From the NCBI GenBank assembly GCA_012729015.1, contig JAAYDY010000041.1:1-64000 (forward strand): DNA of 64,000 nt, written 5' to 3'. The notes beneath the pieces are model-generated. The model did no database searches and was not told the origin of the DNA. It worked only from the letters and a program-made list of their open reading frames with translations. Within the stretch, counting starts at the first letter, position 1. Each line of letters begins with the position of its first letter. This stretch comes from Phycisphaerae bacterium. GTDB taxonomy: Bacteria > Planctomycetota > Phycisphaerae > FEN-1346 > JAACEH01. This document shows, one piece after another, positions 7,472-15,476 of the stretch. The translations under genes and the position numbers were made by a program.

Positions 7472-8341
7472 ATGCTCCAGACGCTTGACGGCTATACGCT
7501 GATGCGCCTGATCTGTCAGACGGCCAGCAGCGAAGTCTTTCTGGCCCACGACCATCGCCGCCGCGAGGACGTGGTGCTGAAGGTCGCGCTGCCGCAACTG
7601 GCCGGCGACAAGCGGACGCTAAGTCATTTCGCCCATGAGGCTAAGGTGTCCGAGGCGCTGGACCATCCGAACCTCGTCAAGGTGTACGAGTTTGTGCAGC
7701 GTGCGCAGCGGCCGTACCTGGTGATGAAGCTGGTTCCGGGCCGGACGCTGAAGCGGGTGATCTACCGCGACAGCGACGTGGCGGACCGTCTGGGGTTCGC
7801 GTGGATGGTTCGGGCGTGCCAGGCGCTGGGCCACATGCACAGCCGCGGGTGGGTGCATCTGGACATCAAGCCGGAGAACCTCCTGGTGACGGACACCGGG
7901 GAGGCCGGGGTGATCGATCTGGCGTTGGCGCAGCCGTTGGCGCCGCGGAGTTTCTGGCGCAGTCTGGCGACGCGGTTTCAGGGGCAGACCATGGGAACTC
8001 GCAGCTACATCGCGCCGGAGCAGATCGAGAACCGGCCGGTGTCGCCGGCGACGGACATCTACAGCCTGGGGATCACGCTGTTCGAGATGTACGCCCGGCG
8101 ATTGCCGTTGACGGCGAGCGATCCGGACGCCATATTGCAGATGCATTTGCGGACGCGGCCGCCGATGTTGCACCACGTGGTGCCGGAGGTCCACCCGGAC
8201 CTGTCGCGGCTGGTGGCGCGGATGCTGGAGAAGAACCCGGACCTGCGTCCGCATTCGACCGACGTGGTGATCGAGCAGTTGGCCCGGATCGGGCGGCCGT
8301 TCGAGCACGGTGCGGCGGGAGCGGCCGGCGCAGGCAGTTAG
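7472..8341 (+). CDS. Degenerate Ser/Thr protein kinase-like protein
   Basis: A 289-residue soluble protein with a recognisable kinase fold but several altered motifs. The nucleotide loop reads CQTASSEVFLA and lacks the usual glycines. The VAIK-type lysine survives (VVLKVAL, Lys37). The catalytic loop is HLDIKPEN (129-136), keeping Asp and Asn. The DFG motif is DLA (149-151). The activation-segment end IAPEQ is intact. It may be a low-activity kinase or a pseudokinase scaffold. It has no membrane helix, unlike the kinase encoded just upstream. ATG 7472 is chosen because homology begins with DGYTLMRLI. The longer upstream extension is rich in Pro/Arg and looks non-coding. Confidence 0.85.
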   Translation: MLQTLDGYTLMRLICQTASSEVFLAHDHRRREDVVLKVALPQLAGDKRTLSHFAHEAKVSEALDHPNLVKVYEFVQRAQRPYLVMKLVPGRTLKRVIYRDSDVADRLGFAWMVRACQALGHMHSRGWVHLDIKPENLLVTDTGEAGVIDLALAQPLAPRSFWRSLATRFQGQTMGTRSYIAPEQIENRPVSPATDIYSLGITLFEMYARRLPLTASDPDAILQMHLRTRPPMLHHVVPEVHPDLSRLVARMLEKNPDLRPHSTDVVIEQLARIGRPFEHGAAGAAGAGS

Positions 8342-8348
8342 AGTACTA

Positions 8349-8494
8349 CAACGCTACGAGGCCTTTTCACCGTGGCACGGGCATCTTGCCCGTGCGTGGC
8401 AGGGCCATCCTGGCCCTGCAAGGCGTGGTTCGTCCACGGGCTCTTCTGCCCGTGGGACGCATGGGCAGGATGCCCATGCCACGATGTAGCGTTG
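8349..8494. repeat. 146-bp hairpin element with outer inverted repeats
   Basis: Bounded by CAACGCTAC (8349-8357) and GTAGCGTTG (8486-8494). Inside are several hairpins of the GGCACGGGCATCTTGCCCGT type: one near 8376-8396, one with GGGCCATCCTGGCCC near 8402-8416, one with CCACGGGC/GCCCGTGG near 8434-8454, and one with ATGGGCAGGATGCCCAT at 8461-8477. The same hairpin core recurs near 17377, 19354, 25215, 30562 and 58609. It fills the gap before accA. Confidence 0.75.
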
Positions 8495-8560
8495 CAGGGT
8501 TAGCCCGTGCCACGGGGGCGCGGCACGTGGCGTTGTCGTCTCAGGCAGGAGTCGATCATT

Positions 8561-9586
8561 ATGGCCCAGACCGTTTGTCTGGAATTCGAGAAGCCGTTCG
8601 CCGCGCTGGAAGAACAGATCCGGCAGCTGGAGAAGGTCCAGTCGGACCGCCACGTGGACATGTCGGCGGAAATCCGCGACATCCGGCGGAACCTGGTGGA
8701 CATGATCCGCAAGAAGTACTCGTCGCTGACGCCGTGGGAGCTGGTGCAGGTGGCGCGGCATCCCGCGCGGCCGCTGACGCGCGATTACATCGACGCCTTC
8801 GTGTCGGAGTTCCGCGAGCTGCACGGCGACCGGTACTTCAGCGACGACAAGGCCATCATCACGGGCTTCGGGCGGCTGGGCGGCGAGAAGGTAATGATCG
8901 TGGCGACGCACAAGGGGCGCGACACGGAAGAGAAGGTGGCGTGCCATTTCGGGTTGCCGCACCCGGAGGGCTATCGCAAGGCGTTGCGGGCGATGCGTCT
9001 GGCGGAGAAGTACCATCTGCCGGTGGTGTCGCTGATCGACACCGCGGGGGCGTTTCCGGGGATCGGGGCGGAGGAGCGCGGCCAGGCACAGGCGATTGCG
9101 GTGAACCTGATGGAGATGAGCCGCCTGAGGACGCCGATCGTCTGCGCGCTGATCGGCGAGGGCGGCAGCGGGGGCGCGCTGGGCATCGGCGTCGGCGACC
9201 GGATCGGCATCCTCCAGTACGCCTACTACAGCGTGATCACGCCGGAAGGGTGCGCGGCGATTCTGTGGCGCGACGCGAAGATGGCGCCGCAGGCGGCGCA
9301 GGCCCTGCACCTGACGCCCAAGGACCTGATCCAGCTGGGCATCGTGGACGAGATCATCCCCGAGCCCGTCGGCGGCGCGCACCGCGATCCGCGCGAAATG
9401 GCCACCGTCCTGGAGCGGCGGCTGACAAGCTATCTGCGCCAGGTGCGCAGCCAACCCATCGACACGCTGCTGGAGAACCGCTACGAGCGTCTGCGGAAGC
9501 TCGGTCCGGTGACCAGCGAGCCGCTCGCCGCGCCGTCGGGGGCACCCACGGCGCCCGGTGCGGCCGCAGGCGACAACGCTTCGTGA
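8561..9586 (+). CDS. accA: Acetyl-CoA carboxylase carboxyltransferase subunit alpha
   Basis: A 341-residue protein matching the AccA family along its length: an N-terminal coiled helix (LEFEKPFAALEEQIRQLEKV), the crotonase-fold carboxyltransferase core with DTAGAFPGIGAEERGQ, and EGGSGGALGIGVGD, which supplies the oxyanion-hole glycines. With AccD it transfers the carboxyl group from carboxybiotin to acetyl-CoA to make malonyl-CoA, the first committed step of fatty-acid synthesis. accD and the biotin-carboxylase genes are not nearby. The C-terminus extends past the usual end by about 20 Ala/Pro-rich residues. ATG 8561 follows CAGGAG by 9 bases. Confidence 0.95.
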   Translation: MAQTVCLEFEKPFAALEEQIRQLEKVQSDRHVDMSAEIRDIRRNLVDMIRKKYSSLTPWELVQVARHPARPLTRDYIDAFVSEFRELHGDRYFSDDKAIITGFGRLGGEKVMIVATHKGRDTEEKVACHFGLPHPEGYRKALRAMRLAEKYHLPVVSLIDTAGAFPGIGAEERGQAQAIAVNLMEMSRLRTPIVCALIGEGGSGGALGIGVGDRIGILQYAYYSVITPEGCAAILWRDAKMAPQAAQALHLTPKDLIQLGIVDEIIPEPVGGAHRDPREMATVLERRLTSYLRQVRSQPIDTLLENRYERLRKLGPVTSEPLAAPSGAPTAPGAAAGDNAS

Positions 9587-9593
9587 AATACGT

Positions 9594-9707
9594 AGCCGGG
9601 TCAACAGACCCGACGCTTGTCCGGGCAGGGTGTTGCGGCGGCACGGCGGACCTTCGGCTCCGCCGTGGCACAATCGCCGGGCGCGCCCTTGCCTGACGGG
9701 GCAGGCA
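9594..9707. repeat. Composite hairpin module after accA
   Basis: The standard composite: GCCGGGTCAACAGACCCGAC (9595-9614), the CACGGCGGA/TCCGCCGTG hairpin (9642-9667) and TGCCTGACGGGGCAGGCA (9690-9707), in the same order as at 3780-3889. It begins a few bases after the accA stop and ends just before the lipoprotein gene's ribosome-binding site. Confidence 0.85.
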
Positions 9708-9738
9708 GTGCATCCGGCCCAGCCGAGGAGGGATCTCC

Positions 9739-10191
9739 GTGCGTGCATTCAGCGTCTGTCTGTGTGCAGCTCTGGCTGTTGTTGTTGCCGGTGCCGCGGG
9801 GTGCGGTGAACCCCGGAATCCGGCGGCCGCAATTCCCCTGGACGCCGGGGTTTCGCTGACCTCCATGGACGTTCGCGAGGAGATCGAACTCCCGCCGCAC
9901 TTGGCGCGGGCCTTCGTCACGATGGTCCATGGCAGGCCGAACCGCTCCAGCATTACCTCCACGCCGTCGGAGCCCATGGGATGGTTCCGCGTGGCCGGGA
10001 ATACCTTCTATCTGCATGGCGGCACAGTCGTCCTTGGCGAAGGGGACGACGAACGGTCCTGACATGGACCGCTGCTTCAGATTCTCATGGACCGGTGGAA
10101 TGATGCCGGCTACAACGGCGCAGGCCTGCCACAGATTGTTGCCGGCATCACTCAGGAGGATCTGGATCATCTGACTCGCGATTCCCAGTGA
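9739..10191 (+). pseudogene. Small lipoprotein gene interrupted by an in-frame TGA
   Basis: GTG 9739, preceded by GAGGAGGG, opens a 107-residue lipoprotein: a signal peptide with a lipobox-like VAGAAGC near residue 22, then a short globular domain with GWFRVAGNTFYLHGGTVV. TGA at 10060-10062 ends it. The same frame then stays open for 42 more codons to TGA 10189-10191 and reads like genuine protein (for example LLQILMDRWNDAGYNGAG and ITQEDLDHL). A nonsense mutation, or a base-call error, in a 150-residue gene explains this best. TGA is a normal stop elsewhere here, so reassignment is unlikely. The family is not recognised. Confidence 0.7.
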
Positions 10192-10196
10192 GCGCG

Positions 10197-10370
10197 CAGG
10201 GTGGCTGCCTGACGCAGTTCCCGAGCACCGTCGAGGGGCCGTCAGGTTCCGAGCCCGTCGAGGAGCAGCCACCCTACGCCTGAGAACTCTGTAATGCCAT
10301 GTTCCACAGCGTGTTGCGCGTGACGAATTGTCGGACAGGCTCGACGGGGCAGGCATGGCACCGGGCCCAT
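10197..10370. repeat. Repeat array with long outer inverted repeat
   Basis: AGGGTGGCTGC (about 10199-10209) pairs with GCAGCCACCCT (about 10264-10274), enclosing two further GTCGAGG-type short repeats. Bases 10263-10293 are the inverse of window positions 1-30. A copy of ACGAATTGTCGGACAG (10322-10337) matches 112-127, followed by a diverged GACGGGGCAGGCATGGCAC. Positions 10371-10456 contain no recognisable feature. The wrbA promoter follows. Confidence 0.75.
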
Positions 10371-10456
10371 GAGTCGCAGGGACATCCCCCCCCCGTCGTT
10401 CCCTATACGTCCATGCACCCCGACGGCCCGACTGGCGCGCTCGCGTGCGCGGCCTC

Positions 10457-10465
10457 TGCTATAAT
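10457..10465 (+). promoter_or_regulatory. Extended -10 promoter of wrbA
   Basis: TGCTATAAT is a perfect -10 hexamer with an upstream TG dinucleotide. No good -35 is visible, as is common for extended -10 promoters. Start of transcription near 10472 gives a leader of about 20 bases containing the AAAGGAG ribosome-binding site. Confidence 0.6.
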
Positions 10466-10491
10466 GCGCCCACTGACGGAAAGGAGAAACC

Positions 10492-11091
10492 ATGGCCAAG
10501 GTGCTGGTACTATATTATTCCATGTATGGCCACGTGGCGTCGCTGGCCCGGGCGGTGGCGGAGGGGGCGCGGTCGGTTGAGGGCACGGAGGTCGCGGTGA
10601 AGCGCGTGCCGGAGACGATGTCGGCGGAGGCGGCGGCGCGGGCCGGGGCGGTGGCCGAGCCGGACGTGCCGATGGCTGCGCCGGAGGAGTTGGCCGAGTA
10701 TGACGCGGTCGTTTTCGGCACGCCTACGCGGTTCGGCAACATGGCGGGCCAGATGCGGACGTTCCTGGATCAGACCGGCGGCCTGTGGGCCCGAGGCGCC
10801 CTGGTCGGCAAGGTCGGCAGCGTGTTCACGAGCACGGGCACCGGCGGCGGCAACGAGAGCACGATCATCAGTTTCGTCATCACGCTGATGCACCACGGGA
10901 TGATCTACGTGGGGCTGCCGTACACCTGCCCGGAGTTGGCGGACCTGGGCGAGGTCAAGGGCGGTTCGGCGTGGGGAGCGGCCACCCTCGCTGGGCCGGA
11001 CGGCTCGCGCCGGCCCAGCGCCAAGGAGTTGGCCCAGGCCCGGTTCCAGGGGCGCCGCGTCGCCGAAGTGGCCGCGCGGCTCAGCGGGTGA
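10492..11091 (+). CDS. wrbA: NAD(P)H:quinone oxidoreductase, WrbA family
   Basis: A 199-residue flavodoxin-fold protein of the usual WrbA length. FMN-binding features are clear: the N-terminal loop YYSMYGH, then [13 protein letters not shown] and STGTGGGNE, and the WrbA-type [11 protein letters not shown] segment. It reduces quinones by two electrons with NAD(P)H, which avoids semiquinone and oxygen-radical formation. The start is well set by AAAGGAG and an extended -10 promoter 27 bases upstream. It appears to be a single-gene unit, with repeat arrays on both sides. Confidence 0.95.
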   Translation: MAKVLVLYYSMYGHVASLARAVAEGARSVEGTEVAVKRVPETMSAEAAARAGAVAEPDVPMAAPEELAEYDAVVFGTPTRFGNMAGQMRTFLDQTGGLWARGALVGKVGSVFTSTGTGGGNESTIISFVITLMHHGMIYVGLPYTCPELADLGEVKGGSAWGAATLAGPDGSRRPSAKELAQARFQGRRVAEVAARLSG

Positions 11092-11149
11092 GAGCGGCCG
11101 ACGCGGCGGAGGCGTCGAGGCCTTCGACGAGGCTCGGGGCTTGCAGCGA

Positions 11150-11330
11150 GCTGCGCCTACAGAAACCGCGTGGGTCCGGGGGACCCACCCTACGGGTTTT
11201 CGACATTCGACCCTCACCGCCCCTCGCCGTCGCTCGGGGCACCTCTCCCTGCGAGCAGGGAGAGGCGTTCATGGGGTGTGCTTCGCACGCGCGTTGACGC
11301 GACCGCGTGGCTGCCCCTCCGGTTGGCGCG
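11150..11330. repeat. Repeat array between wrbA and the convergent gene
   Basis: Ordered modules: GTGGGTCC/GGACCCAC hairpin (11170-11188), the TTCGACCCTCACCGCCCC module with the CTCCCTGC...GCAGGG end (11204-11260), GTGCTTCGCAC hairpin (about 11279-11289) and the start of a GCGTGGCTGCC module (about 11303). The same series occurs at 13471-13690 and 17150-17400. It lies between convergent genes, where a bidirectional terminator would be expected, although no T-run follows any stem. Confidence 0.8.
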
Positions 11331-11343
11331 ATCGGCGGCGCCG

Positions 11344-12417
11344 TCACTTTCTGGACTGTAGAATCTCCGGCTTCGGCGTGTCCATGGGCGGCAGCTTGTC
11401 GGCGCAGAACATCTTGGCCAGCAGGAGGATGAACCCCTTGGCCAGTCGTTCGCGGCCCTCGGGCGCGTTGGCGTGGATCAGGTCGGCTTTGCCGCGCTCG
11501 ATGTGGTACTCGGGGCACATCTTGCGATAGGTCTTGCCGTTGAACTCGAAGGTGCAGGGCTTGCCGTCGGGGAGCGTCGAGACGATCTCGCGAATGTCCA
11601 GGATCGGCAGCTTGCCGTAGTACCGCCGCACGACGGCGTCGCTGTAGTCGCCGCCGCCGATGTTCCAGTCGCTCTCGGGCGGTTTCTCCTTGCCCTTGTT
11701 GTCCAGTCCGTCGCCGCTGATCGGGTGGGTCCAGATGGCGAACTTCACGTTTGGGAAATCCTTGACCAGCTTGTCGAGCATCGGGAAGTACTCGGCCGCC
11801 ATCTGCTCGGCTTCCTTCTTCGGTCCGCAGTAGAGCGACTGGAACGCCGCGTCGATCTTGTCGCCGAATTTCCAGGGGTCCTTGCGGAGGAAATCGTCCA
11901 TGTACGCCCAGCGGCGCGGGGCCATCTGGAACACGTAGTGGACGATCTTCGGCTGGTCGAAGATGTCGGGCTTCAGGACGCGGTCCTGGTCGCTGATCTG
12001 GGGCGAGTTGTAGGGTTCCCACGTGAGGGCGTACTTCGGGTCCTTGCTGCCCATGATCTTGCCGAGGTTCAGGCCCCAGGAGCGGCTGGCGAAGAGAATG
12101 CGCTTGGTGCGGAGAATCTCCATGCACTCGTCGGTGATGAGTTGGAACTCGTGGTCCACGGAGTAGGCGCCGACGTAGATGGGGGCGGTGTCGGCGGGCT
12201 TGTCTTTGCCGGGGCGTTTGGTTTGCGGCGTGCGTTTGGGCGCGTCGGCCGGTTTCTCGGCCGGGTCGGCGGCCGGGGCCGCGACGGCGTCGTCCTTGGG
12301 GGTGGCGGTCGCGGGTTGCTCCTCGTCGGCGCACCAGGCGGCACCGGTCCAGAGGCATGCCAAGGCCAGTGCCGCGACCAGTGCGGCCACGCGAAACGGT
12401 GATACGGTGCGGATCAT
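11344..12417 (-). CDS. Secreted protein, possibly SGNH-hydrolase-like
   Basis: A 357-residue exported protein: signal peptide (about 1-28), an Ala/Pro/Asp-rich spacer (about 30-70), then a globular domain. Weak hints of an SGNH hydrolase are ILFASRSWGLNLGKIM, where a GDS-like block would lie, FAIWTHPISGDG in mid-domain, and DLIHANAPEGRERLAKG near the C-terminus, placed like the catalytic Asp-x-x-His block. The catalytic serine is not obvious, so the assignment is tentative. ATG 12417 has AAGGAG 9 bases upstream and starts the signal peptide. The next gene upstream on the same strand is also unrecognised, and the two may be co-transcribed. Confidence 0.7.
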   Translation of the reverse strand: MIRTVSPFRVAALVAALALACLWTGAAWCADEEQPATATPKDDAVAAPAADPAEKPADAPKRTPQTKRPGKDKPADTAPIYVGAYSVDHEFQLITDECMEILRTKRILFASRSWGLNLGKIMGSKDPKYALTWEPYNSPQISDQDRVLKPDIFDQPKIVHYVFQMAPRRWAYMDDFLRKDPWKFGDKIDAAFQSLYCGPKKEAEQMAAEYFPMLDKLVKDFPNVKFAIWTHPISGDGLDNKGKEKPPESDWNIGGGDYSDAVVRRYYGKLPILDIREIVSTLPDGKPCTFEFNGKTYRKMCPEYHIERGKADLIHANAPEGRERLAKGFILLLAKMFCADKLPPMDTPKPEILQSRK

Positions 12418-12523
12418 GTCAGGCTCCTTAGAGACCCACTTGGAACAGCCTCTTGTGGCACAGTCGCCCTCGGCTGTGCGGCCTTCTCCCGACATCCCCG
12501 GCCGAGGGCGGCCGGGCCACATG

Positions 12524-13369
12524 CTATGGAACCCCGCGTCCCGGCTGGCGGGGCTGGCGTTTCCGGCCGGCGGCGCGGCGATCGGGCGGCGGCATCAGGC
12601 ACGGCACGGTCATGACAAGGTTCATCGCGGGGACCAGTTCGTCGAAGACGGCCAGGGTGGCGGCGACGATGTCGTCGCCGGTCATGGTCCGCAACTCGCT
12701 GCGCGGGAGCACGTAGCAGAGTTGGAAGCCGCCCCAGGCGTCGTCGGGAATGGCCTTGGCGGCGCGGGCCAGGGCGGCGGGGCCGGGGTAGTCCGCGGCG
12801 GCAAGCGCGCGTTGCCCGGCGAAGGGGCCGGCCCGGGCAGTGAAGCCTTCCTGTCGGACGAGGCGCGCGACCTCGGCCGCCAGGGGCGTGCCGCTGCGCA
12901 GCGAGCGGACGAGGGCGTGGAAGTCCCAGTCGCTTTGGGTCCGGACGCGGCCGGCGGCGGTCACGGGGGCCCGTTCGATCTGCATGCCGGCCTCGAAGCC
13001 TTGCGGGTCGTCGCAGAGGGTGACGTAGAACTTGGCGCAGCCGAAGTTGTAGGCGCTGGAGACCGGCTTGGCTTTGCGGTTCTCGACGGGGATCCAGCAG
13101 ATCCATTGCCAGTAGACGCCGCGGCCCCAGCGGTCGGTGATGAAGTGAGTCCGGTGTCGGTCTTCGAGGGCTTGCCGAAGGATTCGCGTGATGCGCTGGT
13201 TGGGTTCGAGGTTGCCCATGCGGATGCCGCGGTCGAAGTCGAGAAAGGCGGGGCGGAAGTCGGGTTTGAGGCGGTCCAGAGGCACGTCCTGCAACCGTCG
13301 CGGTAACGACCGTGGCACCCACAGCGGCGGGGACGTCTGGGAATCGGATCGGGAGCGACGTTTGGCCAT
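12524..13369 (-). CDS. Uncharacterised soluble protein
   Basis: I do not recognise this 281-residue protein. It has a basic N-terminus (AKRRSRSDSQ), a middle with many aromatic residues (GVYWQWICWIPVENRKAK; YNFGCAKFYVTLCDD) and a basic, proline-rich tail, with no signal peptide or membrane helix. Codon use is like that of its neighbours and the reading frame is long and clean, so it is very likely a real gene. ATG 13369 has AGGA upstream and begins the first plausible N-terminus. It lies 106 bases upstream of the secreted protein gene in the same direction. Confidence 0.75.
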   Translation of the reverse strand: MAKRRSRSDSQTSPPLWVPRSLPRRLQDVPLDRLKPDFRPAFLDFDRGIRMGNLEPNQRITRILRQALEDRHRTHFITDRWGRGVYWQWICWIPVENRKAKPVSSAYNFGCAKFYVTLCDDPQGFEAGMQIERAPVTAAGRVRTQSDWDFHALVRSLRSGTPLAAEVARLVRQEGFTARAGPFAGQRALAAADYPGPAALARAAKAIPDDAWGGFQLCYVLPRSELRTMTGDDIVAATLAVFDELVPAMNLVMTVPCLMPPPDRRAAGRKRQPRQPGRGVP

Positions 13370-13470
13370 GGCGGCGGTCCTGTGGACTGGTGCGGGCGAC
13401 AGACGCCACGATACGCCGAACCCGGCGTCGCGCCAAGAGGCGGGTTCGGGACGGGGGGCGGGCGTCCGCC

Positions 13471-13690
13471 GTTCAACCCTCACCGCCCCTCGGCTTCGCT
13501 CGGGGCACCTCTCCCTGCAAGCAGGGCGAGGGGTGCAGGAGCGTGCTTCGCACGCGTGTTGACCAGACCGCTTGGCTGCGGAGCAGGCACCCTACGTGCG
13601 CGCGTTGACGGGGACGCGTGGGTCCGGGGGACCCACCCTACGGGCTGGCGTTCGGCATGCCTGACGGGGCAGGCATGGCACCCAGCGGCC
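13471..13690. repeat. Repeat array upstream of the diguanylate cyclase gene
   Basis: Modules in order: GTTCAACCCTCACCGCCCC with CTCCCTGC...GCAGGGCGAG (13471-13533), GCGTGCTTCGCACGC hairpin (13540-13554), TGGCTGCGGAGCAGGCACCCTA (about 13573-13594), GTGGGTCC/GGACCCAC hairpin (13618-13636) and TGCCTGACGGGGCAGGCA (13658-13675). Between 13691 and 13904 I see one further hairpin, CGTCCC/GGGACG near 13794-13812, and no gene. No c-di-GMP riboswitch consensus is visible. Confidence 0.82.
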
Positions 13691-13904
13691 GTGGCGCCGG
13701 CGAATTTCTTGTTCTGTCGGGGCGGATGTCCGATGAATAGTGGGAGCAGCGGAGACGGTGCGCCCGAACCATGGCGGGCAAGCCCGGAGACCCCGTCCCG
13801 GTCCGCGGGACGTGGCGTGCGACAAGCCTGGACCGGCGCGTTGCGCGTCACGGCTTGTCCGAGCCTCCCCCGCGGGACGCTGCGATATCAATTAGGGGCT
13901 TATT

Positions 13905-15446
13905 GTGTATCAGAATGGCGATTCTCGTGTGAACTCCGGCAAACGGTGGTGGCGGTTCCTCTATTCGTCGGGGGCGTGGGCCACGGGCATGGGCCTGGTG
14001 CTGTTCAGCGTCCTGGTGGTGGCGTACGAGAACCGGTACCGGACGGCCGTGAGGCAGGAAATCGAGACGAGTCTGATCGCGGAGCAGGAAGTGGCAGCGT
14101 CGGTGGCTGCGCAGCGGCTGGGCAGCTACATCATCGACGTGACGGGGAAGTTGCGTCTGATGGCGGGGCAGGCGGCTGCCATGGGGTCGTGCCAGGGCGC
14201 CGACAGCGCGCTGGAACGGATTGCGCGGCACGATCTGGCCCGCAACTGGGTGGCGGCCATCTACGTGGTCGAGGGGGATTTCGCGGAGACGCGGCGGCCG
14301 AGGTGCACCTACCGATTCGACGACGACGTGCCGGACCCGGCGAAGGCCGACGAGGCGGCGAACGGTCGCGACGCGGACCAGTGGAACGAAATGGCGTCGC
14401 ATCTGGCGGCGTACCGGGCCGAGGCCGCGCTGCCGTGCCGCATCAGCCGCACGCTCGTCCTGAGCAACCGTCGGCTGGGGCACGTGCTGTCGGCGCCGAT
14501 CGTGGGCCCCGACGGCCGGCCGGCGGGCCTGGTGGCGGCGCTGCTGCCGGTGACGTTCGAGACGGACCAGCTCAGCGTGTCGTCGGCCGACAGCGGCAAG
14601 GGGCTCTGGATATTCACGGCCGACAGCGAGTTGCTGGGGGACCGGTACGGGGCGACGCCGGAGATTGCGCCGGTGGCGACGCTGGCGTCGTCGGACCATC
14701 GCGAGACGCTGCGCACCGACAAGTGGATACTGACGGTCACGCCGGTGTCGCACGGGGCGGGGCGTCCGTGGTCGATTGTGGCGGCGGTGCCGACGCACGA
14801 CTTTGATCGGCAGGTGGCAGCGCGGCTCGGGGGCCCGTGGACGCGGCAGCTTCTGGTGACGCTGGCGTGCGGGAACTTCATCGGGCTGTGCGTGCTGCTG
14901 ACGTTGCGGCACTGGCGCGAGCAGGTGGCGGTGTTCCGCGTTCAGGCGGAGCGGGACGCGCTGACGGACGTCTACACGCGGCGATTCCTGGACCGTGAGG
15001 CGGAGATGCTCTGCCGCCGGTATCGGCAGATGGGCGTTCTGATGGTGGACCTGAACGACTTCAAGCGGCACAACGACACGCTCGGCCATCCGACGGGCGA
15101 CCACATGCTGCGGGAGGCGGCGGAACTGCTGGCGGAGAGCCTTCGCGGCGAGGACCTGGTGATCCGCTACGGCGGCGACGAGTTTGTGTGCCTGTTGCCG
15201 ATGGCCGACGACCAGACGCTGCGGACGATCGAGCATCGCATCCGCGGGGCGCTACAGGATTTCAATGCGGTTCATGCCCAGTCGGGGATCACGCTCTCGT
15301 TGGCCATCGGCCGCGCCGCCGGCGCGTCGAGCCGCCTGGATGACCTGATCCACGAGGCGGACCAGCAGATGTACGCCGACAAGGCCCGATGCAAGCTCAA
15401 CGCGCGTCTGGCCGTTGCGGTCGGACAGGACACCTCTAATGGGTGA
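13905..15446 (+). CDS. Membrane-bound diguanylate cyclase with Cache-type sensor
   Basis: A 513-residue protein with membrane helices at about 24-41 and 314-335 enclosing a 270-residue periplasmic region of double-Cache type. A GGDEF domain (about 345-505) follows. The active-site GGDEF is intact (423-427), and an RxxD product-inhibition site (RGED, 414-417) lies five residues upstream. The enzyme makes c-di-GMP from two GTP, presumably in response to an external ligand. GTG 13905 has AGGGG 7 bases upstream. GTG 13929 is an alternative. The gene ends 24 bases before a convergent gene. Confidence 0.93.
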   Translation: MYQNGDSRVNSGKRWWRFLYSSGAWATGMGLVLFSVLVVAYENRYRTAVRQEIETSLIAEQEVAASVAAQRLGSYIIDVTGKLRLMAGQAAAMGSCQGADSALERIARHDLARNWVAAIYVVEGDFAETRRPRCTYRFDDDVPDPAKADEAANGRDADQWNEMASHLAAYRAEAALPCRISRTLVLSNRRLGHVLSAPIVGPDGRPAGLVAALLPVTFETDQLSVSSADSGKGLWIFTADSELLGDRYGATPEIAPVATLASSDHRETLRTDKWILTVTPVSHGAGRPWSIVAAVPTHDFDRQVAARLGGPWTRQLLVTLACGNFIGLCVLLTLRHWREQVAVFRVQAERDALTDVYTRRFLDREAEMLCRRYRQMGVLMVDLNDFKRHNDTLGHPTGDHMLREAAELLAESLRGEDLVIRYGGDEFVCLLPMADDQTLRTIEHRIRGALQDFNAVHAQSGITLSLAIGRAAGASSRLDDLIHEADQQMYADKARCKLNARLAVAVGQDTSNG

Positions 15447-15449
15447 GTG

Positions 15450-15476
15450 CGTAGGTCCGGGGGACCCATCCTACCT
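15450..15476. repeat. GTAGGTCCGGGGGACC hairpin between convergent genes
   Basis: A diverged member of the GTGGGTCC/GGACCCAC family occupies the whole gap between the diguanylate cyclase stop and the stop of the convergent gene, overlapping the latter slightly. Its position suits a bidirectional transcription block. Confidence 0.6.

Noticed and set aside
10060..10062. TGA read as selenocysteine or tryptophan
   Set aside because: TGA serves as the normal stop of many genes here, the context is not a known selenoprotein motif, and no obvious SECIS element was recognised.
13691..13904. c-di-GMP riboswitch ahead of the diguanylate cyclase gene
   Set aside because: The GEMM consensus elements are absent; only a simple CGTCCC/GGGACG hairpin is visible.
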